A DNA stretch of 64,000 nt from Chamaea fasciata (GCA_029207755.1 JARCOQ010000006.1:15784890-15848889), one strand, 5' to 3'. Counted from the first letter of the stretch, positions 26,666 through 40,167 are shown. The notes: generated from the sequence alone by a model not told the origin. Program-made: numbers and translations.

Positions 26666-29559
26666 ATGGCTCTGGGAAAGCTCTGCCTCTTGAACTCTGC
26701 TGAGAAATTATTTGGGAAATTGTTAGCTGGCAAAGAAGTAGTATGCCAAGGACATTTGTTAGTATTTATTTGCAATTTATTAGCATGTGTAATTGTGTTC
26801 CTGTGACTGGAAAATGATCCTGTGACTGGGAAATGAGCTGACGAGTATAGGCCCAGTTTACTTTCTTAGCAAAGATGCTGCTTCCCAGCAGTTTCTAAGT
26901 AGAGAAAAGGAGGTGCTTTGGCTCCTTTTATGTTCCTACACCTCAAATGCAAATTTGATCATTGATGTGTTTAATTAAGGTTTTCAGACCACTGTCTTTT
27001 GTGGGACTGTTTTCTGAGAACATAATTCAATTCTCAAAAGCAATGCAGGCATACTTACTGAGCCACTGGATCCAGGTAAATAAATTCTGCTTATTGGGAG
27101 GAATGTCTATAAAACATGGAGATGCTGAGGGAAAGAGCTTTACTGAAATTTGTTGGTCTCATGCTCATGGCAAAATTTTGGTCCCTCTGAAGCCATTTTA
27201 ACTCCAGTGGATGTAGGGGGGTTTGTCCCTGCCTCAATTTACTGTGATTAAACCTCTAATCTTCTACTAAAAGTGGTTAAAGACAAAGGTTTTTATGTAA
27301 AGTGATGTTTTTTGGGGTGTTTTTTCTTTTTGTTTTGGTAACTATATATTATTGCTGCGAGGGTTCAACAATTTAATTTAAGCATGAACTACCTCAACCC
27401 TTTCTGAAATAGCAGTTGGTCTGCAGTTTAGCTCTGGAATCCCTGCAGATAAGGCTCCCGTGAGAAAAGGCCTGAAATATCTTGAGGAATGATTAAAAGC
27501 TTCAGTAATGTTCCATTAAACCCTCCTGCTTTTAAAATAAATGGACACTTCATTGCTGTAAGACATTTTACCTGTAGACATTCATTTGGTGTCTCATGTT
27601 TTTAAATGACTTTGCCCCCATATTGCAGTCAAACCTCAAGATATTACAGGAAAGAAGGATTAAGGAGAAATACCTATAATGACTAGATTAGTAATGATAA
27701 GCAGAATGACTCAAGCTCAAATTTTAATTTCATATGATGCTTGATGTGGTTTCAGGATGTTATTGTTGCTGCTCATAGTATCAATTCATTAAAATAAGTG
27801 AATGTGGCCTGGAAACGAAAAAGATCCCACCTATGTCTTTCAGAGATGGTCAGATTAAAGTATGTGGTTTTTTTAATAAGCACAAATGGATATGTGCTAA
27901 GTATTTTAATGGAAACCTGAAACCACAAACCTTTTTCCTGTCTGTATGTTTTATAAGCAAACTAGGAGTTAGAATAGATTTTAAACTCTCAGATCTTTTG
28001 TTCTAACCTGATTGCCATTTTAAATTCGTATAGGGCTTTGACCTAGGAATAAATATGCTACATTAACCCACATTTTCATCAATATTTGTGATAATTATTA
28101 GCAGTGTGTACCTGTATAAGGAGGGGTGGGAGCTCTACTCCACAAAATGTAAAAGTATTTTGGTTTAGGAGTTTTAGTAGTATGGAAAATAAGTAAGTTT
28201 TTTCCCTAAGTTATGGAAAATAAATTCCACTTCAGCTGTTGCTCTGAAGCTTTGGATTCATGTGATCCTGAGATTGAGAACCAGAGATGATTGAAATCAC
28301 AACAGAAATTTTGCAGATTATTATAGTGTACGCATCTATTAATGACTGTGTAGGCTCTCTTACAAAGGCTCATATGTTTGTGCCACTCAGGGAATATTCG
28401 GGAGTAATATTTTTTCCTCTCTATATGTTGCTGTTTCCACAGACAGTGATCAGTTATTTTTTTAAGTTTAATGTAATTTATTTTGGAAATGTGGAAGGTA
28501 TTTCTGAAAGCAGCTGAGGTTCTGTGTCTGCTTTAATTTTCTGTAGAAATTATTTCTAAAATCTTATCTAGTATTCAAAAAAATCTTGTCCTCATTATGG
28601 TAATTTTGTGTTTGTCAACCATTGACTTGTGCTTCCAGTGGGAAGAAGCAGCTACAGGAATCAGGAGTCACGGACAGACAGGTGATCTCGGATTCTAAAG
28701 GTCAGTCCTGTGACAGAGTCCAATTAATGAGCTGGCACTCTGCACTTGCCTGGGGAATTTTTATTTTTAGTGGGGAATCAGTGCAGAGATTGGAGGCATG
28801 CTGTGATGTTCTCATGGTGCCTCAGCCGGTGGGAAGTTGCACTTGCATCAAATGGAGGTTTCCAAGGAAAAACACAATTTCTTTCTTTGCTTACAAGTTG
28901 CAGGAATTCAGAACAAGAATCAAGTACTGGCTATTCACATCAGTGAAACTACTTCTAACACTGACCAGCTAAGAGCCCACAAATGGGAAGGAGCCACGTG
29001 TTTGGATATCCAGTTACAAATGGACTTAAAAAGTTTTTAGAAGCTCTTAATAGAAAGGGGCATTGTGCAGAAGGTAGCTGGAACCAAGTGTTTTCCACTT
29101 TTTTTAATTCCCTTTGCTGTTCCAGCTGCTGACCCCTGCCAGACACTGAGGAACCTGAGACATGGCTCTGCTTGTATGTGATAAGAAAGCTGCTGTCCAC
29201 AGGTGGGTATGGACACTCACTGATAAGAGAAAAAAAGTATTTTTGCTAGTTAAGAAGAACTTGCCTTCAGATATGTGGTTAAAGTTCAGAGGTGAATAAC
29301 CACTGTGATAAAACCTTAATAGGAATAACTGCTGGAGTCTTCCAGGGCTCTGTGGGTAGGTGTTGTATCTAAAATTTTACACATATCTGCACTAACTTTT
29401 ATTTCTATTTTAGTTTTATCTTTATTTTTCTCCCTTTTTTATGTTTTATTTAGACTAGCGATGTAAAATGGACTCAGAGTAACCTTTCAAAAGCCAGCCT
29501 TTCATTTGGCCTTTCATTTTCCCACGTTTTTCTTTTCTCCCGAAACTAAGACAAAATGT
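26666..29559. other. Unique AT-rich noncoding sequence
   Basis: There is no gene I can support. Around 28622-29200 four short frames overlap on both strands (60-116 codons) in a slightly GC-richer stretch, but none shows a domain, a signal peptide or a family resemblance, and they contradict one another. Confidence 0.55.
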
Positions 29560-30060
29560 CGGAAGTGGAAATATTTATGAGAGCCATTTAGAAATATAAA
29601 AGAATTCAGCTGAAATGAGTTGTGATTGAATAGTCTTCACAATTGTTGTAGCAGGGAAACTTAATACAGAGTTGCCATGGAGACTGGTTCTTTGGCCACT
29701 GGTCTAACACATTAAAGCCTTTTAGTTCAGCAATATGCTATTTGCAGTTGATGCCATACATGATATTAACAAGTGGTTTGCCTCCATTAAGAGGAAGATA
29801 GCTCTAAAATTACTGCACTTCTCATTAAAACAGAAATATGCAAAACAGCTTGAAGTTATTTGAATAATCAGTGACGTGCATGATAGCAGTTCATATAAGA
29901 GCAAAACATGTTTATTGCATCAAAACTTGGGCAGAGTTATTGTGAGAGCTATTGAAATGTGCGTTTGAATGGAAGCTGTCAAGGTGAAAGAGGCAAACCA
30001 AGTGCACACTTGGTCAGTTTTGGGGTGAGGTTACCTTTTTCTCCCATTAGCCTTTTTCAA
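29560..30060. promoter_or_regulatory. Candidate conserved noncoding element with X-box
   Basis: This block has an even base composition without simple repeats. It carries GTTGCCATGGAGAC at 29671-29684, a near match to the RFX X-box palindrome, and a TGACGTG cyclic-AMP-response-like half-site at 29872-29878. X-box motifs are known to recur in vertebrate conserved noncoding elements. No frame here is coding. That this block is conserved or functional is an inference. Confidence 0.3.
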
Positions 30061-33000
30061 ATTAAGTCTCTTAAGTGCAGGGGGTGTTTTGGCTACCAGA
30101 CTTGCACTGTACCATGAAGACACCAGTTCCTTTCCCCTTGAAAGATTTATATTTATTTCTATTTAATGACATCTTGTTTTTGTAAATGGCATGCTGTATT
30201 TTTACCATGTGGCCATTGCATGGAGTTCTGTAGAGTACATTTAATGGAATAAATGGAAGCACACATTAAACAGAATGCAGAAACTCAAGCAGAGGTAAAC
30301 CACTTAATAGCAGTACCTAATGAATTTCCTAACTAACTGGCCCATTTCATAAACTGATAACATAGACAGAGGCTTAGCTTTAAAGGCTCTTGATCAGCAA
30401 GGGACAGAAACAAAATGAGAGACAGAGCTGTAGTTATCAAAATCCATTCTGGTCAGGCAAGAGCCTGGGGCACTCCCTGTAATGGCCAGTTTGCTGGCTA
30501 AGTCAATATTTCATTTCTGCAGTCCAGCTGGCATGGAATCCTAAAATACTGAGTTCCTCAGTCCATCACTGCTGTGTCAAATAGAGCTAAAAAACATTGG
30601 GATCCTATAATTCTAGCAGATATTTAGCTTTCTGCAGAACAACTGTCAGGCAAAGAGGTGACCCAGAGGGGCCAGAGGCTGGATCAGGATGCAGTGTTGT
30701 GACACTATGCCATCATTTCACTGCTATCTTGTACTGGCCATTTCTACCAGAGTGCAACAGCATCCACACATCACACATAGTTCAGAATTTTTTTGTGTAA
30801 CATCCATGCTTGTTCGTATTTTTCTGGGGAAGAATGATTTATCCTTCTCACAGAAATTGGGTGTCCAAATGCTACAATTTTCATTTTTTTAGAAATTTCC
30901 TGTGGTTCCCAGCACAGATTTTGTGTTCAAGAGTTTGGGAAAACATGTCAGTAACAATATGAAATTCATGTATATTCCAGTATCCACAGACCTTGCTACT
31001 GTTACAGGACAAAATTCATAATGCAGTGGATAATCCAGGCATATGCTCTGGTTTGATCAATCAGTTTATTAGAGTTGTGTTTGGCATAAGAAGTCTGTGG
31101 ATTAAGGATGTATAGAAATGCCTTTGGAACTTCTCTTTGCAGAAGGACATAATTTTCCCTCTCTGGGAGAAATGTGGATCACCTCACCCTTCTTCCCACT
31201 ATGCAGACTGCTCCATTATATTTTCTATTATTTTCTATTTTTCTGAAGTTCCATTAAAACTCAGCAAAATGATAAATCAAAATGTTCTTTTTAATTTGTC
31301 CTGCATTGCACTGATTGGTAGAACTAGTTGATACATTTTAAGTTTATCAGAATATATCATTTTTCTGAAGTCACACAAGTATGGGAGTCTGAGACTGACA
31401 TGCATGAGGACTAACAAATTAATAATGTGAGACACCTGTACTTAAATCTAGAGGTTAGGGGTGATGTGGGGAGTGAAATTCTGATAAACATTGCATCTAT
31501 GGATAATTTTAATAAATGTGAAAAATAGAATTTTTCCAGAAATCATTTTTTTCTTACTATTGTCTGTTTTTGAAGAAAGGATAACTTTCAAAATCTTTAA
31601 ATCTCGGGAAGAACCCCAGAGCTCTCACATTCTATTCTTCTCTAGTATTCAGATATGAATTCCTTTGCTATATTGATTTTTATTTTCCTGGTTTTATGAA
31701 CTTTGAAATTCTCGGAATTTTTCCTTTAAATCCCATAATATAAACATAATTTATATCTACAGGGATATATTACCAGTAAGTAAAATATGCTGCTACTCTG
31801 GGCCTTAAGTGGGGTCTCCAAATGTGGAAAGGGATAATTTTTTTCAGCGACTCCTGCTCCTAAAAACTTTCCAGAAAAATGATCTGTTACTGCTATTGCA
31901 AGACACAAACAGCATAAAAAGAACACTTTTCCTCTGATACCTTGGTTCTTGTCTGAAGTCTTTGATTCTAATAAAGGTGATATACTCAGTTAAATATTAC
32001 TGCATTAGACAAAATTTCTTAAAAAGATATTATTCTTTGTATTTGTTAGCCTGTTAGGGCTGTGCTCCAAAGTTTTCTGGGTCAGCAAAGATTTTAGTAA
32101 TCTGTGAAGACAAATACAGTTTGTGGTTGTAATTTGGCATGAAGTGAATGGAAATAATGCCTGGATGGTGGGTGAGCAAGGTGAGAGTAAAATCAGAACC
32201 AATGTATTGCTGGTCCTGGAGAAGGGTGGGGAGACTCTGTCCTGACTGCAGAACTTCCCCAGATGTTCCCAGGGGAGAGAAGATTTTGTCTTATTGCTGA
32301 ACACATGCGAACAGCAAAGAGAACTTCTGCTTCACAGTGTCACCCCAACTGACACCTGAAAATGAGGGTGGGCTTCAAAACTGGTAATTAGCTTTTGCTG
32401 CTTCTTATACAGCAGCTACTGCTGCCAGTATCTGTGATAGCCAGGAGGGACACTTCAGGTATCTTAATCAAAGAGATGTTGCACAAGCACCAACCCTTTG
32501 GATATTTGGTCTCAATCCTGCAAATTGCTGTACACTTCCTTGGAAACACTCAGCACTTCCCTGACAACTGGCATCAATGACAATCAGAACAGGTGGACCT
32601 CGGGAAGCCGAAGGACCTTAGTAGCCTCAGAAGGTGCTAAACTTCTGGCTGCATGGCTACCTCTGTCTGCAGGCCTGGGAGGGTATTGAACAGTTCAAAC
32701 TACTGCAGGGAAGAACAAAACCTTCAGATGGAGTAGAAGAAATTATTCATCTGTGTAGGAAAAAAGACAGCCTTGAATGATTAAGAACCGTGTGAGAGAT
32801 ATTAATAATCACATGACTGAACATAGTATGCAATGCAATGCATAATTCATGAACTCACAGCAAAGAATGATTCACATTGCCTCGAAAATTAATTAAGAAA
32901 GATGCCTGGTAATGCTAAGGATTCACCAGGTCCATAATTCTGAAGAAGAATGAAAACAGTCCTGTATTTGTATTCTACAAAAGCATTACAAATTTCTGAT

Positions 33001-34784
33001 ATAAAAGGGAATGAAACATGGTGTTTCAAATAACTATCAGACTTCCATATAATCACCAGAAAATCAGTTTCCAAAAAATCTCAAATAAGCATCAAGAAAA
33101 ATAATACAGCCATAAAGCAACACAGAAATCAGACAAGAAAAAATCACCGATTTTTTATGAAATAAAACTTAGAATTTTTGTTTTTGAAAAGAAGCTTCAG
33201 AATTTCCATTCCCTGTCAGGAATCGTTGGCTAGTTCTGTGTTCTTTGTACTGAATTGCTTTGCCTCATCTCTGAAAGACAGGAAACTTGTTTCCTTAATA
33301 GGTTATAAAACAATACTAGAAAATTTACAATTGTAATTAGTGGTGGCTGAGGTCAGCAGTGTGAAAAGCTAACTTCGTGAGGTGGTGGAAGCATTTTGCA
33401 ATCCAGTTGCCCCATTTTTTTTTTTTCTCAACAAAATTAATCCGTGAAAAATCTCTCCAGGCTCTGAATGAAATAACTAATTTGGCAATGTAAGGGATAA
33501 ACCCCACCATTTTTCTTATTAGCTAAAACATTTCTTCTGTCCTGAATTTCAGTGTGAAGCACACACTATTTCAGAAAGCAAAACATACCAGTGCAATTCC
33601 ATGGTGTTTGCAAGGGCCACACAAAGGAAAATTGTGCAGAAAGGTCTTCATCTCCTTTCTTTGTAAACCATGATTGCTACCAGTGGGAATTCTGTGGCAT
33701 TTTGCACCTGGTCAGGATCATGTTACTTGGAAAACAGCGACTGTCTGTGCACCTCAGTCACAGCATTTCAAGTGGAACTGTAATGGGAGTGCAAGTGTCA
33801 CCACGTGTAGGATGATGTTCTGAGAGGTGCCTTTAAAGGCTTATATAAGCTTATAAAGTTACTGTATGGGGGAAGTCCTTCCACAGCCAGTGAGATGTCT
33901 CCCTACAGCTCTAGAGGCACACTTAATAAGTGGCAAGAAAGCTTTCGTGTAATTAGCTCTTTTCTCACCAGTTGCCATCATAGAAGACAGGAGATTAAAT
34001 GCAGTGTATTCTTCGGGTAAGGGAGAGAATAATTTTACTTGCACGAAATTAAAATTTCCCAGGGATTTTTTTTGCTAATATTTATTGCATATAGGATTGT
34101 TTCTATGATTTTGTGCATGTGTGTTACTATTATTTCACAATAATCCTGGAGACTTTGTGATAGCACTCACCCAATTTATTTCATGTGGTACCAGATTAAA
34201 TAATGGTTTCATTAAGAATCAACAGATGAAGATCCCCTTATCAGTATCATGCAGATAAGATACTTAGGTGCATATAGATAATACTCACAGAAGCATCATG
34301 CTAAAAGGCAGGTGTTTTTCTTCAAATTTATGGTTAATGAGAGACGTCAAACATGATATTTGCCCTGCTAAGCATTGTTTGCCAAGAAAGAAAAGGTTTC
34401 TAAGCATTCACACATGCTGTAGCCTATCTGTGTGATCACACAGAAGTCAAGATTGTTGTGTTAACAAAAGAGCACATCTCTTCTGAAGAGCAAAGACCAG
34501 CTCTAGTATGGTTTGTTTGTTTGTTTTTTTCTGATAATGGTAATTACTTTTGCTTTGTTCGCCTTGCATTGCTTTTATGATTTAACTAGATGAAAGCCTC
34601 CAGCCAGTAATGATAGCCAGCTTTCCTTTGGATCTTTGCCAGCAACCCGTAATTAAAGTGTTTTCTTGAGAGAAGACCACTGTATAGTACCTATTGTGCA
34701 TGATGTCCTTGGAACTTGACTTCAGTGACTGAAAAAAAAAGTCTCTAATTTATCATGGCATATTTCCATGGCACGCAGAAAATA
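30061..34784. other. Unique noncoding sequence
   Basis: No gene or recognisable mobile element. Minor sites: a 12-base palindrome GCTTATATAAGC at 33839-33850 and a GTTT microsatellite at 34511-34530. Short frames around 30597-30892 and 32395-32689 overlap in different phases and look like chance. Confidence 0.55.
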
Positions 34785-35637
34785 AAGGACAGATTGGTGA
34801 TGGTCAACATGGCTTCACTGAAGGCAAACTGTGCCTGACAAATTTGGTGACCCTCTGCGATGATGTTACAGCATTGCTGTAACAAGAGAAGAGAGACTGA
34901 TGTCATCTACTGGACTTGTGCAAAGCACTTGACACTGTTCTAAAGGGCATTCTTCTCTCTAAACCAGAGAGACATGGATTTGATGCATGGACCTCTTGCT
35001 GCATAAGGAATTGGCTGGATGTTTGCACTCAAAAAAATTGTGGTCAGTGGCTCAATATCCAAGAAGAGCCCAGTGACAAGTGGAGTTCCTCTGGGTTTGT
35101 TATTGGGACTGGCACTGTTTAACACCTTTGTTGGTGACATGGACAGTGGGACTGACTGCAGTCTTAGCAAGGTCGCTGATGACACTGAGCTGAGCCGTGC
35201 TGTCAAAATGCTACAAGGAAGGGATGCCATCCAGAGGGACCTTGATGGGCTTGAGAGTTGGGCCTGTTCAGCCTGGAGTTGAGAGGATTCTGGGGAGGTC
35301 TTATAACAGCCTTCCAGTATCCTAAAGCAGGCCTCCAAAAAGGCTGTAAAGTGGCTTTTTACAAGGGCCTGTTGTGACAGGACAAGCAGTAAGGGCTTTA
35401 AACAGACAGAGGATAGGTTTAGATTAGAATTTTTAAATAAATTCTTTACTGTGAGGGTGGTGGGACACTGGAAGAGGTTGATCAGAGAAGTTGTGGATTC
35501 CCCATTCCTGGAAGTGTTAAAGGCCAGGTTGGATGGGGTTTTGAGCAACTTGATCTAGTGGAAGATGTGCCTGCCCCTGGCAGGTGAGCTGGAATAGCCT
35601 TAACGTCCCTTCCAATCCACACCATTTTATGACCATA
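34785..35637 (+). mobile_element. CR1 LINE, 5'-truncated with internal deletion
   Basis: A CR1 of modern type, about 850 bases. It starts inside ORF2 ('gtcaacatggcttcactgaa', 34802), runs through the reverse-transcriptase segment, then jumps at about 35266-35280 straight to the 3' UTR block 'ttcagcctggag'. It continues through 'tctttactgtgagggtggtg' (35442) and 'aagttgtggattccccattc' (35489), and ends in 'cccttccaatccacacca' (35608) and a decayed '-ttttatga-' tail. From the remembered consensus, the segment between the RT domain and the 3' UTR, several hundred bases, is missing. CR1 elements insert 5'-truncated, which explains the left end. Confidence 0.9.
34802..35282 (+). pseudogene. CR1 ORF2 reverse-transcriptase remnant
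   Basis: This is a broken piece of the CR1 ORF2 reverse transcriptase, the enzyme that copies LINE RNA into DNA at the target site. In the frame opening at 35019, 88 codons up to the stop after 35280 contain the conserved '-TSGVP-' and 'ALFNTFVGDMDSG' segments and the catalytic box as VADD (35172-35183) in place of the usual FADD. '-GRDAIQRDLDGLE-' follows. Upstream, the part at 34802-35018 needs frame changes to read through, and the C-terminal part of the enzyme is gone through the internal deletion. It cannot make an active protein. The long minus-strand frame over the same bases is an antisense shadow. Confidence 0.85.
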
Positions 35638-35708
35638 TTACCTCTTTCTGTAGCTAGTTATGTCAGGGGACTGTTGCAAGTGAAACTGTACTTAATGGGA
35701 ATGCAAAA

Positions 35709-35742
35709 ATCATGGAATCACAGAATCGCGAATTGATATGGA
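35709..35742 (-). mobile_element. CR1 3'-end stub
   Basis: The + strand text 'aatcatggaatcacagaat' at about 35710 resembles the reverse complement of the CR1 terminal microsatellite, followed by 'gaattgatatggacgta', which is close to 'gaattggaagggacct'. Only about 35 bases are present, so this is a severely truncated CR1 insertion in opposite orientation to its neighbour at 34785-35637, or a chance match. Confidence 0.45.
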
Positions 35743-36261
35743 CGTACTAAAAATGGATATAATAAAATACCTTACAGTGAATTAAGCTAATTAGAATGAG
35801 GAGACTAGTCCCAGAAGATAAGTGTTTGCAGACAGAAATATAAGGAGTGCTTACTGAATTTAAGTACACACCAACACTACTCTTAAGTTTTCTGGCATAG
35901 AGAAGATCTAAATGTTCAAGTCTTGTTTGCCACATAAGTTAATATTGCTAAACAAAAGGATTTTGTTGTGGCTTTAGCCAGAGACCTTCGAGAAGCAGCT
36001 TTATATGCTTAGAGCCATCAGGCAGATGGAATGGCTTTTTGTTTATTGGGAGACAAACCACAAGAAACCATTACTGAAACCCTGGGCCATCATGGTAAAG
36101 ATGGAAAGTTTTCCACAGCTGACATTGTCTTCAGGTTTTTGATGACCTCTGTCTTCTGCCTAAATGAGATAATAACTGGAAGTTAAGAATCAACCAGCAG
36201 AAATCATTATTATTTGTCCTTAAAAAGAACAAAACCAGTGCTTCTCAGGTACACTGGTTAC

Positions 36262-36282
36262 AAAAAAAAAAAAAAAAAAAAA
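36262..36282. repeat. Poly-A run of 21
   Basis: Uninterrupted A21 on the + strand, followed by GAAGACTATG. I looked upstream for a retroposed gene body ending at this tail and recognised none. Confidence 0.9.
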
Positions 36283-38337
36283 GAAGACTATGAATAAGAA
36301 AGTTGTCTTTTATATCAGCAGTTTTACTGTTGGTATGTTTAATTTTGCATATGTGAAGCAACACTGTTTGTGCAGCTTAAGGGTACATGGATTGGTTTAC
36401 ACTACTTGTGCCATAGAAATACCTGTGTTATTTATAACAACATTCAAGTTAGGATCCCTACTGGAAAAATTTTCAGCAAGTTCTGAACATTCTCTAAATT
36501 GCCTAGGTCAAGGGCCAAAAATATCTATAGAATACTGCTCCACACTTGGTATGCCTCAGTAAAGATGCAACTATAATTAACTGCTACTGAAGCTGAAACT
36601 GTTAAGTATTTCTGATTTAGTTCTTTTCCTAATAAAAGCTGGGAAATTTGATGATGACTGTTAAAAGATTTCAATTGTTGTTATTTTTGTTGTTGCTTGT
36701 TTTTTATTTAAAGGAAGAAACTTAAATCTATCAGTTTACATACAGGATGTGTGCTTTAGATTTATGTTCGTATTATGTCAGTCAAATATCTATGGTAAAA
36801 CAGGTTAAACACCTTGTTCCTGATGTCTTTCTGATCTTCATATCAAAGGCACCTGCAGAAATATGAAGTCAGACTTTTCTTCGGGTACTGCAAAGAAACA
36901 AATTACTTTTTAAATGGACAGGAGTATTCAGAAGCTTTCTAAACATTTTCTAAAGTCAGCAAGATTTTGAAAGAAGTGCATTTTGATAATGATCTTGGAA
37001 AAAAATCTGGCTCAATTTGGATTAACGAAGTTCAGCTTTTTCTATGGAATTTAAAAACTGTTTCTTGCACTGTGTCTTGAAATGTTATTACTGAAAAGAA
37101 CCTCAGTATGCTGACCACCTACATAAAGTTTATACAATTAGTTGTTTGGGAATTTCTTAATACATGCATAGAAACCGTGCTCTGAATACCATGCTTGTCT
37201 TAATTTGCTTTAGTTTCTTCATTGTGTTACATTAAAATTCCAAATAATAGTGACATACGAATCTTAAACTCTGGGGACCTTTTATTCACATGGAGGCTGC
37301 TTTAAGAATTTAAGAATCTGTTTATGTATAGAATCTGCCAACATCCCATTTCTTTCCAGCAGCAATGCCAAATAATCATAAATAATGGCAAAACTCTTCA
37401 GTCTATACAGAAAAAAAAGAGTATCCAGAAATTAGTTTAAGACCTGTGTAATTAACATCTCCTGCATAATCCTCAGTAGGATGTTGTGCATTCCAGATTA
37501 TGTGGTGATCTAAGGAATTGCTAGATCCAATAGTCTGGTTCCTTTGCCCAGAAGAAAAATGGATCCAGGAAACTGAAATATTGGAAGGAAAGCAGGAGAG
37601 GAAAGACATTTTGGAATCTATTTTTAAAACCCCCAAACACAAAAAACTTCAGTTGTTTATACAATTTGGAGTACATTATGAACTTATTCCTTCCATGTAC
37701 CCAAACATATGGTAGATAACTTGCAGACAGCTAGTCCTCAGATATATGAGGCCTGTAAGATCAGTAAATTTAATTTTTCAGGAGAGTATTCCTTGAGATT
37801 CTCCCCTTTGCCAATTAGAAATTCTGCAAAGCCAGCCTGTTCAATACACCACAATCAGATGAGCTCACTGTCTTAACTTCCAACACTGCCCAAAAGGCAG
37901 CAGACTGCTTCCAGGAACAGGCAAGTCTAGAAGAACTTTGCTCCATTGGCAGGACTGGGACCTCCTGGATGGTTTAAGTGTAGATACTCATCTCCTTATG
38001 AAGTGCTATCCTCTTTATTATTATTGGTACTATGGGAAAGAAGACCAGAAATTTTCTACCTCAACTGTAGATGAGTTGTTTGGTTTGAGAGGATCTCTCC
38101 CAGCTTTTTGAAGACTGAAAAGTGGTGCCTTTCCCACTGGCTGAGCTAATGCTATTCAATTTTCTATTTTGACCAGCTGCGTATAGATTTCTGTTGTGGT
38201 TATCAGTTTCAGACTTCTATATTATACTAACACGGAAGTTATTTCAGACAGATTTTTTGTGCACTTTTTCTAGCTAATAACTACCTGTGTCTGTTTCTTA
38301 CTCACTTTTTTCCAGTGTTTGTTTTACAGTCATTTGA

Positions 38338-38350
38338 TTTTTTTTTTTTT
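38338..38350. repeat. Poly-T run of 13
   Basis: Uninterrupted T13 between CATTTGA and CTATGG. Simple homopolymer. Confidence 0.9.
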
Positions 38351-40146
38351 CTATGGTCCCCGATCAGGTGGAGTTTGGAATGCTTAGCTAGGTTTTGCCC
38401 TCAGGAAAAAAAATCCAAACGATTTCCTGGCAATCAGACATCAATACAAAGATTTCTTTAACCCAGAGATATTGAGGATACATGAGTTAAAGTAAGAAAG
38501 TTTGGAAGTCTAAGATTCCTTCTGGAGTTTACTATTTCAAAATTTTTCTTACTTCATATTACTGATCAATTGGAATTAAGAACTGAAGTTTGTAAATTCA
38601 TTAATTGTAGGTTCAAATGAAAGGAATGAGATAACATTTGCAAAATCTAATTATGATCCAGTTCCATGCAGAATATCTTCTGCTAGAGGTGTGCCTCAAT
38701 AATAATTGATTATTTCTTTAGCAGAGAAGCTATTTAGAAGTGTTCTAAGATACAAAACTGACACTGCAACTGCCTGTATGGCATCAAGTTATACTGTGTT
38801 TTTGCTTCTTCCATCTTCCTAAAATTGAATATGGCCAGAAGGAGTGATACAGCTTCACTGAATCTTATGCTAATGCTTTCCCAGAAAATGTTTTCTTTTC
38901 TCCCTAAATTATTCATTGAGCTATTAGGTCTGAAATAAAACTTTAATTAGTTGTTAGAGGCTTCACAAAGTATGACCTGCTGGAACGTATGAATGGAGTT
39001 GAAAGAGAGCCATCTGACTACAGGAACTGCAGCCAGCGGAACAAGACATGGGCAGAAACTTAACATCTGTTGCAGATTTCTAGTGTTTTGGGCAATGTGA
39101 TTTTTAGCTAAAAGCTGAATGATGGCTTTTAGTTGACTGCATTATGGAGTACAATGAAATATATAAAATACTGTCTTCAATCACATGTACTGTCATTTTC
39201 AACTGGTGATTTCACACTGGAAGGTACTTGCTTGTCCACAAGCTAAAATTCATCAGTCTAAGTGCTTGTATCATGTTAAACAGTGCCCAGCATTGTCTGC
39301 TCCTGAGACTATTTTCAGATGCCCTCTACTCTGTATTCTGTAGCTGTTTGCTTGAGATAGAGAGAGAAAAGTGGACTGGAATTTTGAAAGCAACAGAAGG
39401 AACTTATGTAGCTACCTGTCACTAAAAACACTCCTGTATTTACTTGAAATAGAAAAAAAAATCCTACCTATGTGAATTCAGATGACAAGAGGCTCAATAA
39501 TTCAACAATCTCTCTTCTTGGCTGTCTGCTTAGACAGAAACATTTCTTTGCCTTTATTCTATTTAAGTTTGTCATGGTTGCACACCCATCTCAAGCTGCA
39601 GCATTGTTCTGGTGACTTCATTTCAGGATAAAATAATGGAATTAGATATCAGTATAAATGTTTCAGGAAAAATGACTTTCAATTAATTGGAAAATTTATC
39701 ATTATTTTATTAAAAGATTTGCAAAGTTTAAGAAGGTTTATTAGCAATTCTGAAGTCAGATATATTGTCATATCTAAAACATCCACCGTATTATTATTGT
39801 CATTGGGACTTAATATTTCCTCAGTTGGGTACAGGGATTTAAAAAAAAAAAAACCCTGTGAAATGCTGACAGCCCGAAATACTGTGTAATAGTAAACTTT
39901 ATGACAAGTGGGTAAGGGCTTCTGTGACACTTCAGTAAAGGGTGGCATGGGCTGCTTTGCTCTGCAGGGAAAGAGTGACAGATAAAAATAAACCAATCCT
40001 CACTAATGATCTTACAGTCCTCTTCTGCCCAGTGAAGTTGAGGTTAGTATACAAAATATATGACATCAACAAAGAATAAGGGCAGGAGGGAGTGGTTAAG
40101 GGACTAGGAAGCTGCCTAATACAAAACTTCAAGAGCAGTAAATCCC

Positions 40147-40167
40147 GGGGGGGGGGGGGGGGGGGGG
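40147..40167. repeat. Poly-G run of 21
   Basis: Twenty-one consecutive G's preceded by CCC. Long G runs are rare in vertebrate DNA compared with A/T runs and can form G-quadruplexes; their length is prone to error in sequencing and assembly. No promoter or gene is visible nearby. Confidence 0.9.

Noticed and set aside
34940..35548. Longest open frame in the window, 202 codons on the minus strand
   Set aside because: It is antisense to a CR1 element whose sense strand carries the recognisable reverse-transcriptase text; the frame is a shadow and has no domain.
36200..36282. Poly-A run considered as the tail of a processed pseudogene
   Set aside because: The sequence upstream shows no open frame or match to a gene I recognise and I found no flanking direct repeat.
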